Assembly: GCF_000430005.1 (NCBI RefSeq)
Contig: NZ_AUCY01000022.1
Coordinates: forward strand, 1 to 60,562
DNA: 60,562 nucleotides
DNA from: Desulfovibrio cuneatus DSM 11391
GTDB lineage: Bacteria; Desulfobacterota; Desulfovibrionia; Desulfovibrionales; Desulfovibrionaceae
Direction: 5' to 3'
The translations under genes and the position numbers were made by a program. This document shows, in pieces, positions 42,414-51,793 of the stretch. How positions within the stretch are numbered: the first letter of the stretch is position 1; each line of letters opens with the position of its first letter. The notes under the pieces are model-generated. The model saw nothing but the letters and a program-made list of their open reading frames with translations. It was not told the origin of the DNA and did no database searches.

Positions 42414-43421
42414 ATGATTAGTACAGCATATATTTCAAAAATTTCCTGCTACCTACCTTCCGTGGTAGCTGAAAATGAAATGAACCGGCTTACGAAAAAA
42501 ACAGGCATTTTACGCAGGCATATTGCGGCCGATAATGAAACGGCAGCAGATCTTGCTGCATGTGCTGTTGCACGCCTTGGTTTGAGTGAGGAAGAAACAA
42601 AGGGCATCGATTATCTTTTGTTTTGCACTCAATCCCCAGACTATATCCTGCCCACAACCGCGTGCGTGCTGCACAAGCGATTGGGACTTGCTACACACTG
42701 CGGTGCCCTTGATTTCAACATGGGCTGTTCCGGCTATGTATATGGGTTGAGCCTTGCCAAGGGACTCATTGAAAGCCAGCAGGCACGGCGAGTGTTGCTG
42801 CTTACAGGGGAAACATATTCAAAGCATATTCACCCGGAAGATATGTCCACTGTTCCTTTGTTTGGGGATGCAGGCACAGCTACACTGATTGATGCGCGTG
42901 AGGTGCAGGGCGGAACGTGCTGTATAGGGTATTTTTCTTTTGGCACTGATGGTGGTGGTGCAAATCATCTCATCATTCCCTCTGGTGGGTGCCGGGAACC
43001 GTCCTTCCTTAACCCTCTTGTGGAAAAGATTGATGAGCATGGCAATAAGCGCTCAAATTATAGTATTAATATGGTTGGTGCTGCTATTGGCGATTTTGCT
43101 TTGCAGGTTGTTCCTCCGCTGGTGGAAGATGTTTTGCAAAAAGCCAAGTGTTCTCGGGCAGATGTTAACTACTTCGTTTTTCATCAGGCCAACAAGTTTA
43201 TGCTTCAATTTTTACAGCAAGCGTGTGACCTGCTGACGTATCCATTTTGGAATGATGCCAGTGAATATGGAAATACCGTATCCAATTCCATTCCGCTTGC
43301 TTTGCATGATTTGATACAAAAACATGGTGCTTCCGGGTTGCATAACGTTATGCTTGCCGGTTTTGGTGTTGGCCTTTCATGGGCAGGATGCATGGTTGAT
43401 TTACGTTTTGCTAAGCTATAA
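42414..43421 (+). CDS. FabH-like 3-oxoacyl-ACP synthase III
   Basis: This 335-residue thiolase-fold enzyme has the complete catalytic triad: Cys105 in NMGCSGYVYGL, His257 in FHQANKFM and Asn287 in YGNTVSNSIPLAL. It would condense a short acyl-CoA with malonyl-ACP to 3-oxoacyl-ACP. Its neighbours (ACP, FabG-like reductase, sugar N-acyltransferase) point to a dedicated short acyl supply and not to bulk fatty-acid synthesis. AGGAG precedes ATG 42414. Confidence 0.9.
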   Translation: MISTAYISKISCYLPSVVAENEMNRLTKKTGILRRHIAADNETAADLAACAVARLGLSEEETKGIDYLLFCTQSPDYILPTTACVLHKRLGLATHCGALDFNMGCSGYVYGLSLAKGLIESQQARRVLLLTGETYSKHIHPEDMSTVPLFGDAGTATLIDAREVQGGTCCIGYFSFGTDGGGANHLIIPSGGCREPSFLNPLVEKIDEHGNKRSNYSINMVGAAIGDFALQVVPPLVEDVLQKAKCSRADVNYFVFHQANKFMLQFLQQACDLLTYPFWNDASEYGNTVSNSIPLALHDLIQKHGASGLHNVMLAGFGVGLSWAGCMVDLRFAKL

Positions 43422-43444
43422 CATTTCTAGAGTAGAGAGGGACT

Positions 43445-45682
43445 ATGAACATGTTTTTAGCCCGGATGAAAGAGGCTCTTGCTGCTAATTACTATAACCA
43501 GTATCCAGCCATGTCTGATTTACCCAGGAGACTTCCGCCTCAATCTCAAATGGTGAATCCAGACGGGGATATTGATTATGCAAAATTGTTTGCATCTCTT
43601 GCACAACAGGTCTCTTTGAAAAGCCTTGCTAATACATATAAATTACTCAGTAACGACTACTCCAGAAAGCTGTTTATTGATCTGCTCACTCTACGGATAC
43701 TTGGGAATAAAGTATCTTTAGATATTGAGAAGTCTCCGTTGTGGGAGCAATACTATTCCATAGCAGAGACAATGAAGAAAACTCCATTCATAAGAACGAG
43801 AAATTTTAACCTACACCTGTATGAGCTCGATTCTCTTGGATTTGACAATCTTAAAATGTTTTATTTTCCTATTGGCATTTTTACTGATTTTGTTCTTAAG
43901 CAATATGAATTTAATTATGATGGTACTGTGTGTAAGGTCGAAAACGGTGATGTTGTTATTGATGGTGGTGGATGCTTTGGGGATACTGCCCTTTATTTTG
44001 CCCATGTAGTAGGCCCAACAGGCAAAGTTTTTGCGTTTGAATTTATTCGTGAAAATATGGCAGTGTTTCAAAAGAATATGGCTTTAAACCCCACTTTGCG
44101 TGACATCATTTCTCTTGTACCCAACCCGTTATGGAGTCATTCTGGAGAGCATCTCTATATTACTGAGGATGGTCCAGCGTCCTCTGTGTCATCAGCAAAG
44201 CCTGCAGGAAGTGGTACGGTAGAAATGGTTTCAACGGTTTCTATTGATGATTTTGTTTGGGATAATAATCTTGAGAAAGTGGATTTTATTAAATTAGATA
44301 TTGAAGGTGCTGAACTTGATGCTTTGCACGGGGCAGAAAAAACAATTAAGAAGTTTACCCCAAAGTTAGCTATCTGTTTGTATCATAATATTCAGCATTT
44401 TGCCGCAATTCCCGCATACTTAAGCAGTCTTGGTGTGGATTATGCTTTTTCATTGGGGCATTATACGCCGCATTTTGGAAAAACAGTTCTCTTTGCAACG
44501 CCAAATAAGAGCAACGCAATTGATGAGGGTGAAAAAACAAAGAAAGAAAGTATTGTTATTATTGATTCGGAATTTCCCCAGGAAATCCCTTTCGGGTTCA
44601 GAAATTATGAAATAAATGGGCTATTACGTTTAATTTCAGGATGTAAATGTTATACTATGCCTCCTATGAAGCCAGGAAATCTAGCTTGGTTTTCACATGA
44701 CTATGGCATGTCACATGGCAAATTCTCCTATAACTTATCAAGGTATAATTCTTTTTATCCTGAGAATAAGGAGAATATCCGTTACCTAGATCCAAACGTT
44801 CACTATGAAATTCAATTGGCGTATTCTTATTTCTTGGCGGAAACGTATGTTTTGTTACCATTTTATAACAAACATAAAATTCCCTTTGTCTTTGTGCTTT
44901 ACCCTGGCGGGGCGTTTGGCTTGCATAATGCGAGTTCTGATGCAATGCTGAAGGAGATATTTTCCAGTCCTTACTTTAGGAAGGTAATTGTTACTCAGGA
45001 TGGAACAAGAGATTATTTGCTCGATAAAGGTATGTGTCCAGAGGATAAAATGGATTTTTTGTTTGCAGGTTATACTCAGTTTTTAACAAGCGACACCTTG
45101 CCAAAACAGCACTTTAAGCAAGAAAAAGATGTTTTTGATATTTGTTTTGTCGCGGCTAAGTATATACCTAGAGGACTTGATAAGGGTTATGATTTGGTTA
45201 TAGAATCAGCAAAATACCTTGTTTCTAAGTATCCTGATATACATTTTCATGTGGTTGGTAACTATGATGCCTATGATATAGATGTTTCATCAATTAAAGA
45301 CAGAATTCATTTTTATGGGTATCAGCAGGCAGATTTTTTGCAATCCTTTTACGCAAAAATGGACATTTGTCTGTCACCAAGCCGTATGAATCAACTCTAT
45401 GAAGGAAATTTTCACGGCTTCCCCTTGGGGTTTGATTGCATGTTTTTGCAAACTGCGCTTTTTGTAACCGATGAATTGGATAACAACAGAGGGCGCTTTA
45501 ATGAGAGAGAACTTGTTATTATTAAGCCAAAGGTTGAAGATATAGTTGAGAAAATTGAGTACTATTATCATCATTTAGAAGATCTATATTCTCTTTCAAA
45601 AAATGGGCAAACTAAAGTAAATTTATTATGTAATCCCTTGGAACGGTTGGAAAAAGTCGCAGGCATTTTGATGAGTATATAA
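43445..45682 (+). CDS. FkbM methyltransferase / glycosyltransferase fusion
   Basis: This is a 745-residue two-domain protein. Residues ~165-360 are an FkbM-type SAM methyltransferase (VVIDGGGCFGDTALYFA, FAFEFIRENM, VDFIKLDIEGAELDALHG). Residues ~390-745 look like a GT-B family 4 glycosyltransferase (FVFVLYPGGAFG, DICFVAAKYIPRGLDKGYDL, HFHVVGNYDAYDI, PSRMNQLYEGNFHGFPLG). The first ~150 residues are a helical region of unknown role. A single chain may transfer a sugar and methylate it. The gene is the most AT-rich of the cluster, suggesting recent acquisition. It follows the synthase by 23 bp and ends the cluster. Confidence 0.85.
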   Translation: MNMFLARMKEALAANYYNQYPAMSDLPRRLPPQSQMVNPDGDIDYAKLFASLAQQVSLKSLANTYKLLSNDYSRKLFIDLLTLRILGNKVSLDIEKSPLWEQYYSIAETMKKTPFIRTRNFNLHLYELDSLGFDNLKMFYFPIGIFTDFVLKQYEFNYDGTVCKVENGDVVIDGGGCFGDTALYFAHVVGPTGKVFAFEFIRENMAVFQKNMALNPTLRDIISLVPNPLWSHSGEHLYITEDGPASSVSSAKPAGSGTVEMVSTVSIDDFVWDNNLEKVDFIKLDIEGAELDALHGAEKTIKKFTPKLAICLYHNIQHFAAIPAYLSSLGVDYAFSLGHYTPHFGKTVLFATPNKSNAIDEGEKTKKESIVIIDSEFPQEIPFGFRNYEINGLLRLISGCKCYTMPPMKPGNLAWFSHDYGMSHGKFSYNLSRYNSFYPENKENIRYLDPNVHYEIQLAYSYFLAETYVLLPFYNKHKIPFVFVLYPGGAFGLHNASSDAMLKEIFSSPYFRKVIVTQDGTRDYLLDKGMCPEDKMDFLFAGYTQFLTSDTLPKQHFKQEKDVFDICFVAAKYIPRGLDKGYDLVIESAKYLVSKYPDIHFHVVGNYDAYDIDVSSIKDRIHFYGYQQADFLQSFYAKMDICLSPSRMNQLYEGNFHGFPLGFDCMFLQTALFVTDELDNNRGRFNERELVIIKPKVEDIVEKIEYYYHHLEDLYSLSKNGQTKVNLLCNPLERLEKVAGILMSI

Positions 45683-45773
45683 TAAACATGCTTTTTGCTA
45701 TTTCCCTAACCCCAACACTTGGGCGTATGCTTTGCCTAAATCACACAAAAAAAGGTGCTCGAGGAGGGGGGCC

Positions 45774-48608
45774 CTACTTAGAAAGCCAGTACTCCAGGCG
45801 TTCATATAATTTGGCGGCGTCAATGGGTTTGGTAATGTGGTCGTTCATGCCGGCGTCCAGGCTTTTGTCCCTGTCGCTGCTCATGGCGTGGGCTGTCATG
45901 GCAATAATGGGCAATGTACCGGCGGCCAGTTTGGGTGGCAGGAAGGCCGTTTTCTTTCTAGCCAGGGTTCGCAGGGTGCTGGTGGCTTCCAGGCCGCCCA
46001 TGCGCGGCATTTGAATATCCATAAGGATAACATCAAAGGCTTCTGTTCTGGCCTTTTCCACCCCTTCAATGCCATCATTGGCCACGCTCACCTTTGCCCC
46101 CATGTCTTCCAGCAGGGCCACGGCAATTTCCTGGTTTGTTTCATTGTCTTCCACCAGCAGAATGCGGGAACCTTGAATATGCGGGTATTGGGGCTGTTCC
46201 TGGCAATTTCCGGCGGAATGGGTTTGTTGTTCTCCTGCCGGGGTATCCACCAGCAGGGTGGTGAAGGTTTGCGTCATGGCATCCATAAGCATGGAAGGGG
46301 TAACGGGCTTATGCAGCCGGGCCTGGAACAGGTGTTCTGTGGCAACGTGTTCCTGTTCTTCAACGGAATAGCAGGACATAAAGAAAATGGGGGTTTCGTC
46401 TTGCGGGCCAAGGGCTGCGCGAATGGCCTTGGTTGCTTCAATGCCATCCATGCCCGGCATTTGCCAGTCCATAAGAATGAGGTTGTAGGCAGTGCCATTT
46501 GCCTTGGCGTGTTTTACTGCGTGCAGGGCGTCTTCCCCGCTGGCCGCTTCAACCACCATTAGGCCCATGGGTTCCAGCATTTCCCGGAATGCTTCCCGTG
46601 CCGCTTCGCTGTCGTCCACCACCAGGGCGCGTTTGCCTTGCAGGTTTTGCAGGGAACGGCATTCATGCCCCTGCTGCCCTAACGCGACTGGCAGCACACA
46701 GTGGAAGGTGCTGCCCACCCCCATGGTACTTTCCACCCAAATGGTGCCGCCCATCATTTCAGCCAGGCGCTTGCTAATGGCCAGGCCAAGCCCTGTGCCG
46801 CCGTATTTGCGTGTGGTGTAATCGTCTGCCTGACTAAATGAAGTAAACAGCTTTTCAATTTGTTCCTGGGTAAGGCCAATACCTGTGTCTTGCACCCAAA
46901 AATGCAGGGTTACCTGCCCGGGTTGGCCAAGTGCCACGGGTACTTCCGGGGGCAGTTCCTGGGGGTTGGCTGTTTTTACCCCCACAAAAATTTCACCCTG
47001 CTCGGTAAATTTCAGGGCATTGGTGGTGAGGTTCAGCAAAATTTGGGAAAGGCGTAAAGGGTCGCCTTTCAGGTGGTCGGGTATTCCTGGAGCCACCCGG
47101 AACAGCACTTCCAGGTTTTTTTCCCCGGCCTTCACTGTAATAAGCGAACTTAAGTCGTTCAGCAGGCTGGAAAGGCGGTAGGGGGTGCATTCAATTTCCA
47201 TTTTGCCTGCTTCAATTTTGGAAAAATCAAGGATATCGTTGATAATACGAAGCAGGTTGCTGGCGGCAGATTGTATTTTGGCAACGTAGTTGTGCTGTTT
47301 AGGGGAAAGAACGGTAAGCATGCACAGGTGGGCCATACCCATAATGGCGTTCATGGGGGTGCGAATTTCATGGCTCATGCGGGCCAGGAATTCACTTTTA
47401 GCTTCACTGGCCGCTTCAGCCGCGTGGCGGGCGCTGCTTTCCGCCAGGTGCTGCTTTACGTGTTTTTCCAGGCGGGTACCCATATTATTAAAGGCCTGGC
47501 CCAGCTCCTGCAATTCCAGCGAACCACTTATGTGGGGAATGCGCAGGTCAAGGCTGCCCGCAGACATGGCATTGGTAGCCAGGGTAAGCTGTTCCAGGGG
47601 GTGGGAAATGTTGCGGGAAATGAGCCAGTAAATAATAAGAAACAGCAGCAGGGTGCCAACGCCCAGGCCCCATAACCGTGTGTTCATGCCTTCGCGCAGG
47701 GACTGCATGGCAAGGTCCTCCGGCACAATAAGCACCAATAACCAGTTGGTGTGCTCTATGCGGGCATGGCCGAACCAGGTGTTTTCATCTGTAGCCGGGT
47801 CGAGCATGGTTACAGGCGTTGTGGGCAGGGTGCCGGGCAACAGCTTGGCAAAGGTCTGCAATTGCTGGCGCAGTTGTGTTTGGGTAAACTGCATCATTTC
47901 ACTGGAGACTTTGCTTCTTGTCTGCATGGAACAACTGGGAGCAATAATAATGTCTCCCTTGGTGCTCACAAGCCCGATACCGGCATTGTTCAGGTCCATT
48001 TTGCGCAGTTGGGAGCGGATGTGCCGTAGCTGCATATCCAGGAATACAACCCCTAGGAACTCTCCTTCTTCCACCATGGGTGTGGCAAAGGTCACCACAG
48101 GCTGGTTGTGCAGGCTGGGTTCCATGTAGGGCAGGCTCCAGTAGTCTTTATCGCTCTCTTTCACTGCCGTGAACCATTCAGCAGTCGTGTAGTCTATGTT
48201 CTTTTCCGGCGAAAGTATGGTTTTATGGCACTGGTCATCTTCATCTATCCAAATGAAGGGCGCATAAAATGGGGTGTTGGGGGTATGCTGGAATTTGTCG
48301 TAAGCAACGCCCATGCCGGAAATTTGAGGAAAACGGCGCAAGGGGCGTTCCATTTGCGCAAACAGCCTGTTTGCATCCACATGCTTGTTGGCTTTAATGA
48401 ACTCTGCCTGCTGGGTGGCAGGTTCCATGGCAGTGGCGAAAAAATTGCTCAGGGTCATGGCCCTGAATGCGGCCATTTCTTGCAGCGAGTCGTTGAGGCT
48501 GTTTTGTATTTGCTGTTCACCGTGGCGAAACTCAAGAAGAATCAGGGTCAGGTTCACCAGTAGTAGTGGCACTGCCACAATAAGCAAAATAAGACTGCGC
48601 ACTCGCAT
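45774..48608 (-). CDS. Hybrid sensor histidine kinase (Cache-HAMP-HK-REC-REC)
   Basis: This 944-residue protein has a membrane helix at residues 5-25, a periplasmic double-Cache-like sensor to about 310, and a second helix near 315-335. A HAMP segment precedes a HisKA domain with His413 in MSHEIRTPMNAIMGM. The HATPase domain shows NLTTNALKFT, DTGIGLT and GTGLGLAISK. Two receiver domains follow, with Asp in LILMDWQMPGMDG and in VILMDIQMPRMGG. No Hpt domain is present, so a separate phosphotransfer protein or the second receiver passes the signal on. No cognate regulator is adjacent. The FGE-domain gene 55 bp upstream is on the same strand. Confidence 0.93.
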   Translation of the reverse strand: MRVRSLILLIVAVPLLLVNLTLILLEFRHGEQQIQNSLNDSLQEMAAFRAMTLSNFFATAMEPATQQAEFIKANKHVDANRLFAQMERPLRRFPQISGMGVAYDKFQHTPNTPFYAPFIWIDEDDQCHKTILSPEKNIDYTTAEWFTAVKESDKDYWSLPYMEPSLHNQPVVTFATPMVEEGEFLGVVFLDMQLRHIRSQLRKMDLNNAGIGLVSTKGDIIIAPSCSMQTRSKVSSEMMQFTQTQLRQQLQTFAKLLPGTLPTTPVTMLDPATDENTWFGHARIEHTNWLLVLIVPEDLAMQSLREGMNTRLWGLGVGTLLLFLIIYWLISRNISHPLEQLTLATNAMSAGSLDLRIPHISGSLELQELGQAFNNMGTRLEKHVKQHLAESSARHAAEAASEAKSEFLARMSHEIRTPMNAIMGMAHLCMLTVLSPKQHNYVAKIQSAASNLLRIINDILDFSKIEAGKMEIECTPYRLSSLLNDLSSLITVKAGEKNLEVLFRVAPGIPDHLKGDPLRLSQILLNLTTNALKFTEQGEIFVGVKTANPQELPPEVPVALGQPGQVTLHFWVQDTGIGLTQEQIEKLFTSFSQADDYTTRKYGGTGLGLAISKRLAEMMGGTIWVESTMGVGSTFHCVLPVALGQQGHECRSLQNLQGKRALVVDDSEAAREAFREMLEPMGLMVVEAASGEDALHAVKHAKANGTAYNLILMDWQMPGMDGIEATKAIRAALGPQDETPIFFMSCYSVEEQEHVATEHLFQARLHKPVTPSMLMDAMTQTFTTLLVDTPAGEQQTHSAGNCQEQPQYPHIQGSRILLVEDNETNQEIAVALLEDMGAKVSVANDGIEGVEKARTEAFDVILMDIQMPRMGGLEATSTLRTLARKKTAFLPPKLAAGTLPIIAMTAHAMSSDRDKSLDAGMNDHITKPIDAAKLYERLEYWLSK

Positions 48609-48663
48609 AATCGTTTCTCCACCATTCGCAGGGTGTTGTTTCCCGGCTTATTTGCTAAGGGCT

Positions 48664-49449
48664 TTATTCCTGTGGAATGAACACCAGGCGGAACCCGCTG
48701 AAGGGGCATTGGGTGTCTTGGGGGTTGCTTATGCGCACCGTGGGGCGCAGGGTATTGGCGGAACTGTCCCAACTGCCGCCGCGCTCTGCACGGTACAGGC
48801 CTTTTTCCGGGCCTTTGGGGTCGTTTTCCGGGCTTTCTGTGTAATAGGTGTCTTTGTACCAGTCATGTACCCATTCCCACACGTTGCCTTGCATGTCGTA
48901 AAGGCCAAAGGCGTTGGGTTTGCGCTGCCCCACGGGGTGCGGCGTGCCCATGGAATTGTCCTTGAACCAGCCATACAGGCCAAGTTCTTTTGCATTGTCG
49001 CCAAAAGAATAAAGGCCAGTGCCCCCGGCACGCGCGGCATATTCCCATTCTGCCTCGGTGGGCAGGCGATATTTTTGCCCTTCTCGTTGGTTCAGCTTGC
49101 GTATGAACAGGTAAATATTGTCCCAGGAAACGGTGTTCACGGGCAGGTTGTTTCCTTGGGGGCTACTGGGGTTTTCCCCCATAATGGCTTCCCACTGCTC
49201 CTGTGTGACCTCATATTTGCCAAGGTAATAAGGCTTGCTTATGGTTACCGTGTGTTTTGGGCCTTCATCTTCCCCCACGTTCACGCCTTCTTGCTTTGCA
49301 GCACCCATAACAAATGTACCCGCCGGAACGAGCACAAATTCCATGCCAAGGCTGTTGATGACTGAAGGTTCCAGTGCCATGCCGGCAGTGGGGAAAAGAA
49401 AAAACGAAACAATAATGCAATACAATGTACGGTAACAGGTGCGTGGCAT
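48664..49449 (-). CDS. Exported FGE/SUMF1-domain protein
   Basis: This 261-residue protein has a signal peptide (hydrophobic CIIVSFFLFPTAGMA, cleavage after MALA-like site near residue 25). The formylglycine-generating-enzyme (sulfatase-modifying factor) domain follows: MEFVLVPAGTFVMGA, YEVTQEQWEAIMG, PVNTVSWDN, YRLPTEAEWEYAARAG, GLYDMQGNVWEWVHDWY and RGGSWD. Most bacterial members are not true sulfatase activators but structural or ligand-binding proteins. Being exported and next to a Cache sensor kinase, it may serve as a periplasmic partner of that kinase. This link is inferred from adjacency. Confidence 0.88.
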   Translation of the reverse strand: MPRTCYRTLYCIIVSFFLFPTAGMALEPSVINSLGMEFVLVPAGTFVMGAAKQEGVNVGEDEGPKHTVTISKPYYLGKYEVTQEQWEAIMGENPSSPQGNNLPVNTVSWDNIYLFIRKLNQREGQKYRLPTEAEWEYAARAGGTGLYSFGDNAKELGLYGWFKDNSMGTPHPVGQRKPNAFGLYDMQGNVWEWVHDWYKDTYYTESPENDPKGPEKGLYRAERGGSWDSSANTLRPTVRISNPQDTQCPFSGFRLVFIPQE

Positions 49450-49912
49450 GCGTAATCTCCTTGCGTGCGTTGGTCTGGGCGTTATGCCAGGGCCAAGTGC
49501 CCTGTAAAGGCAGGTATGCTCGCTGTAAAATAATACGGTAATGAAGGAAAAAACACCTCACTGATGAGAAAGAGAATAACCTTTTTTGTATACCAACCCG
49601 CACACAGCTTGGCAAGGGCTGTTGCCATGCACAACCATTGCCTGTACTGAAATGTATCCGTAACATCCTTATTATTTTGAGTTTTAAGCAGGAAACAAAT
49701 GGTGAGAATCTACTTGTGAGTATCGGAAAAGAGCCAATGCTATCCGGCTACAAAGCCGGATAGCATTGGGGCGATTTTGCTTGCAAAATTGCCTCGCGCA
49801 GCGTGTTGTTTGCCTTTATAATCACCTCTTTGTCTTCTCTTTAAGGTAATGCTTGGCAAAGAACAAAAAGAGAGCCCGACCGTATTGTTAAGATGGTCTT
49901 GAATTATGAAGG
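49450..49912. other. Intergenic region with strong dyads
   Basis: No gene is seen. It holds the FGE gene's promoter (minus strand), a perfect 16-bp dyad at 49734-49769, a second near-palindrome GCGATTTTGCTTGCAAAATTGC at 49771-49792, and a segment at about 49790-49880 similar to 36750-36840. Confidence 0.5.
49734..49769. terminator. 16-bp perfect hairpin upstream of the FGE gene
   Basis: CCAATGCTATCCGGCT at 49734-49749 pairs fully with AGCCGGATAGCATTGG at 49754-49769 over the loop ACAA. There is no T run, so it may be a stalled-transcript hairpin, a repeat unit or a protein site. It is one of the strongest foldbacks in the window. Confidence 0.45.
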
Positions 49913-50557
49913 CTATTTTTCAATGGGAAGATGCTCCAGCGTGTATAGGCCCATGCTGTGGGCCGCAAGCCTTTGGCAGTGGGTTATGCGCGCACCCGCC
50001 CTGTGGGCAAGGCCAGCCATGCCCCCCTGGCGTATGAAGGCACGAAAATGGGTATAGTGTTCTTTGCCTGCCATGCGCTCAATAAAGTGGGGCCACAGGC
50101 AGAACAGATAGTCCAGGTTGCGTTCCGGGGCCCGCCATTCAAGCACCAGGGCGCGGGGGGCCAGTTGCAGGCCTTGTTGCAGCAACGCCGCCGGGTCTTC
50201 CCCTGTTTCGTGCAGTATGAGGGAAAACACAACAATATCAAAGGTGTTTTGGGCAAACGGGGGGTGGGCAGCATTGGCCTGCACGCATGGTAGCAGGGGG
50301 GCAGGGTACCCCTTGGCGCGGTTATGAACTGCCTGGGCCTGCAACATGGCAGGGGAGGCATCCATGCCCACGGCAAAAATCCCTTGGCTTTGGAGGTATT
50401 GCACCAGCTTCCCTGTGCCGCAGCCCACATCCAGCACGCGCTTGGCATACAACTGGGAGCAGCGCATAGCTATGGCCTGACGCGAATACGCCAGGGCTTT
50501 TGCCGTGATGGTATCGTACACAGGGGCAATGTGCTGGTATGGGTCTTTCGGGGGCAT
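49913..50557 (-). CDS. Class I SAM-dependent methyltransferase (UbiE-like)
   Basis: This is a 214-residue protein from ATG 50557 (PPKDPYQHIAPVYDTITAKAL); the frame is open further upstream into the preceding gene. Motif I is VLDVGCGTGKLVQYL, post-I is GMDASPAMLQ, and motif II region is FDIVVFSLILHETGED. It resembles small-molecule methyltransferases of the UbiE/MenG class. The substrate is unknown. It lies 49 bp downstream of the HD-domain gene, probably in one transcript. Confidence 0.78.
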   Translation of the reverse strand: MPPKDPYQHIAPVYDTITAKALAYSRQAIAMRCSQLYAKRVLDVGCGTGKLVQYLQSQGIFAVGMDASPAMLQAQAVHNRAKGYPAPLLPCVQANAAHPPFAQNTFDIVVFSLILHETGEDPAALLQQGLQLAPRALVLEWRAPERNLDYLFCLWPHFIERMAGKEHYTHFRAFIRQGGMAGLAHRAGARITHCQRLAAHSMGLYTLEHLPIEK

Positions 50558-50606
50558 GGTGATGGGCCTACTGTGGGAGACTCCCCATGGCAGGGAGGGC
50601 GGGCTG

Positions 50607-51572
50607 TTATTGGGTATTGGGGAATGCCGAGGCCAGGCGTATGTGCAGCAGGGCCAATGCCTCATGGCGCAGGGCGTCTACCCCTTGTAGGCCATTAATA
50701 ATAGTAATGAGGTGCCCGCTTTGGGCAAGTTGCCTTTTGGAAGCGGTAAAGTGCAGGGCGTCAAACCAGGTACATAGCAGTAGCCGAAAGTCGTTTACTG
50801 TGCGCATGTTTTGGAACGAGGCCGGAGTGCGCTGTTGCAGGGCCTGCCACACAGCTTCACTGTATGCCCCCGGTGTGTCGGCCAGGTGCATGACCACGGT
50901 GTTGTCCGGGGTTTTCCCTGGGCCAAGCTGCTCACACATCAGGGAAATAATGTCCAGTTTGTCGGCATCGCGCACCGCATTAAGCACCGCCTGCATGGGG
51001 GCAGGCAGCCCGGCGGGGGGCTGGTAGGCGTTGTGCAGGCACACGGCAGTGCGCACCATGTGGCGCACCGCGGGAGCTTCTTTTTGGAGAAAACCTTCCC
51101 GCGCAAGTACCATGGCGCCCAGGTGGCCGTGGTTGCAGGAATGGGCATCAGAAAAAGTTTGGTAGGTAACGAGCTGGGTAAAGCGGCCCACATCGTGGTA
51201 CAGCGCAGCCAGCAGCAAGGCCCGGTACATGGGGGGGGCGGCAAAAGCGTCTTCCTGCGCGGCAATGGCCATGGCATTTTCCAGCACCCGGAAGGTGTGT
51301 TCCCGTTTTAACTGCAAATGCGCGGCAAGACTTGGGTTTGGTGTGCTAAAGCGTGCGGCATAGCGTGTTAACTGTTTTTTATGGGCCGCAAGCCAGGCCG
51401 GGGCAGTGGCGTTTTCGCGGTGGTGCTTGTCGTTCATGGCGTCCCAGGTGGGGTCGCGCAGGATACCGCGAGGGCCGTAAAGCACACGCAGAAGCAGAAC
51501 AATGATGCCGCCCATGCCAAGCATGAGGGCTACACTGCCTGCTTTGGTCAGGAAAAGGGTTTGCCAGTCCAT
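50607..51572 (-). CDS. HD-domain phosphohydrolase, membrane-anchored
   Basis: This 321-residue protein starts at ATG 51572, behind AAGGA. It has one N-terminal membrane helix (about residues 10-28, LMLGMGGIIVLLLRVL). The HD domain has His in REHTFRV, the HD pair in ALYHDVGRF, HSCNHGHLGAMVL and Asp in RDADKLDII. It is a metal-dependent phosphohydrolase facing the cytoplasm; nucleotide or second-messenger substrates are typical. It is not an HD-GYP protein since the GYP motif is absent. Confidence 0.8.
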   Translation of the reverse strand: MDWQTLFLTKAGSVALMLGMGGIIVLLLRVLYGPRGILRDPTWDAMNDKHHRENATAPAWLAAHKKQLTRYAARFSTPNPSLAAHLQLKREHTFRVLENAMAIAAQEDAFAAPPMYRALLLAALYHDVGRFTQLVTYQTFSDAHSCNHGHLGAMVLAREGFLQKEAPAVRHMVRTAVCLHNAYQPPAGLPAPMQAVLNAVRDADKLDIISLMCEQLGPGKTPDNTVVMHLADTPGAYSEAVWQALQQRTPASFQNMRTVNDFRLLLCTWFDALHFTASKRQLAQSGHLITIINGLQGVDALRHEALALLHIRLASAFPNTQ

Positions 51573-51793
51573 GGGTGTCCTTGCACAGATTTTACAACGA
51601 AACAGGGAAGCACAAACCATACCAGCCATGGCAGGGCTTGGCAATTGTGGCCTGCATGGAAATGCCCGGAATAGCCATTGTGGGCAGGGGGGAAATGGCT
51701 TATAACAACGCACCTGTTCAGCCCAGCCCCTACAGGCAATGACGCAATGTTGCCCTGGGTTATCTCTTGCGCAGTGTAATGAAGGATATAGGC

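Noticed and set aside
51573-51793. Cobalamin riboswitch ahead of the MFS-cobB-cbiC operon
   Set aside because: I could not find the conserved B12 box or the expected arms in this short leader.
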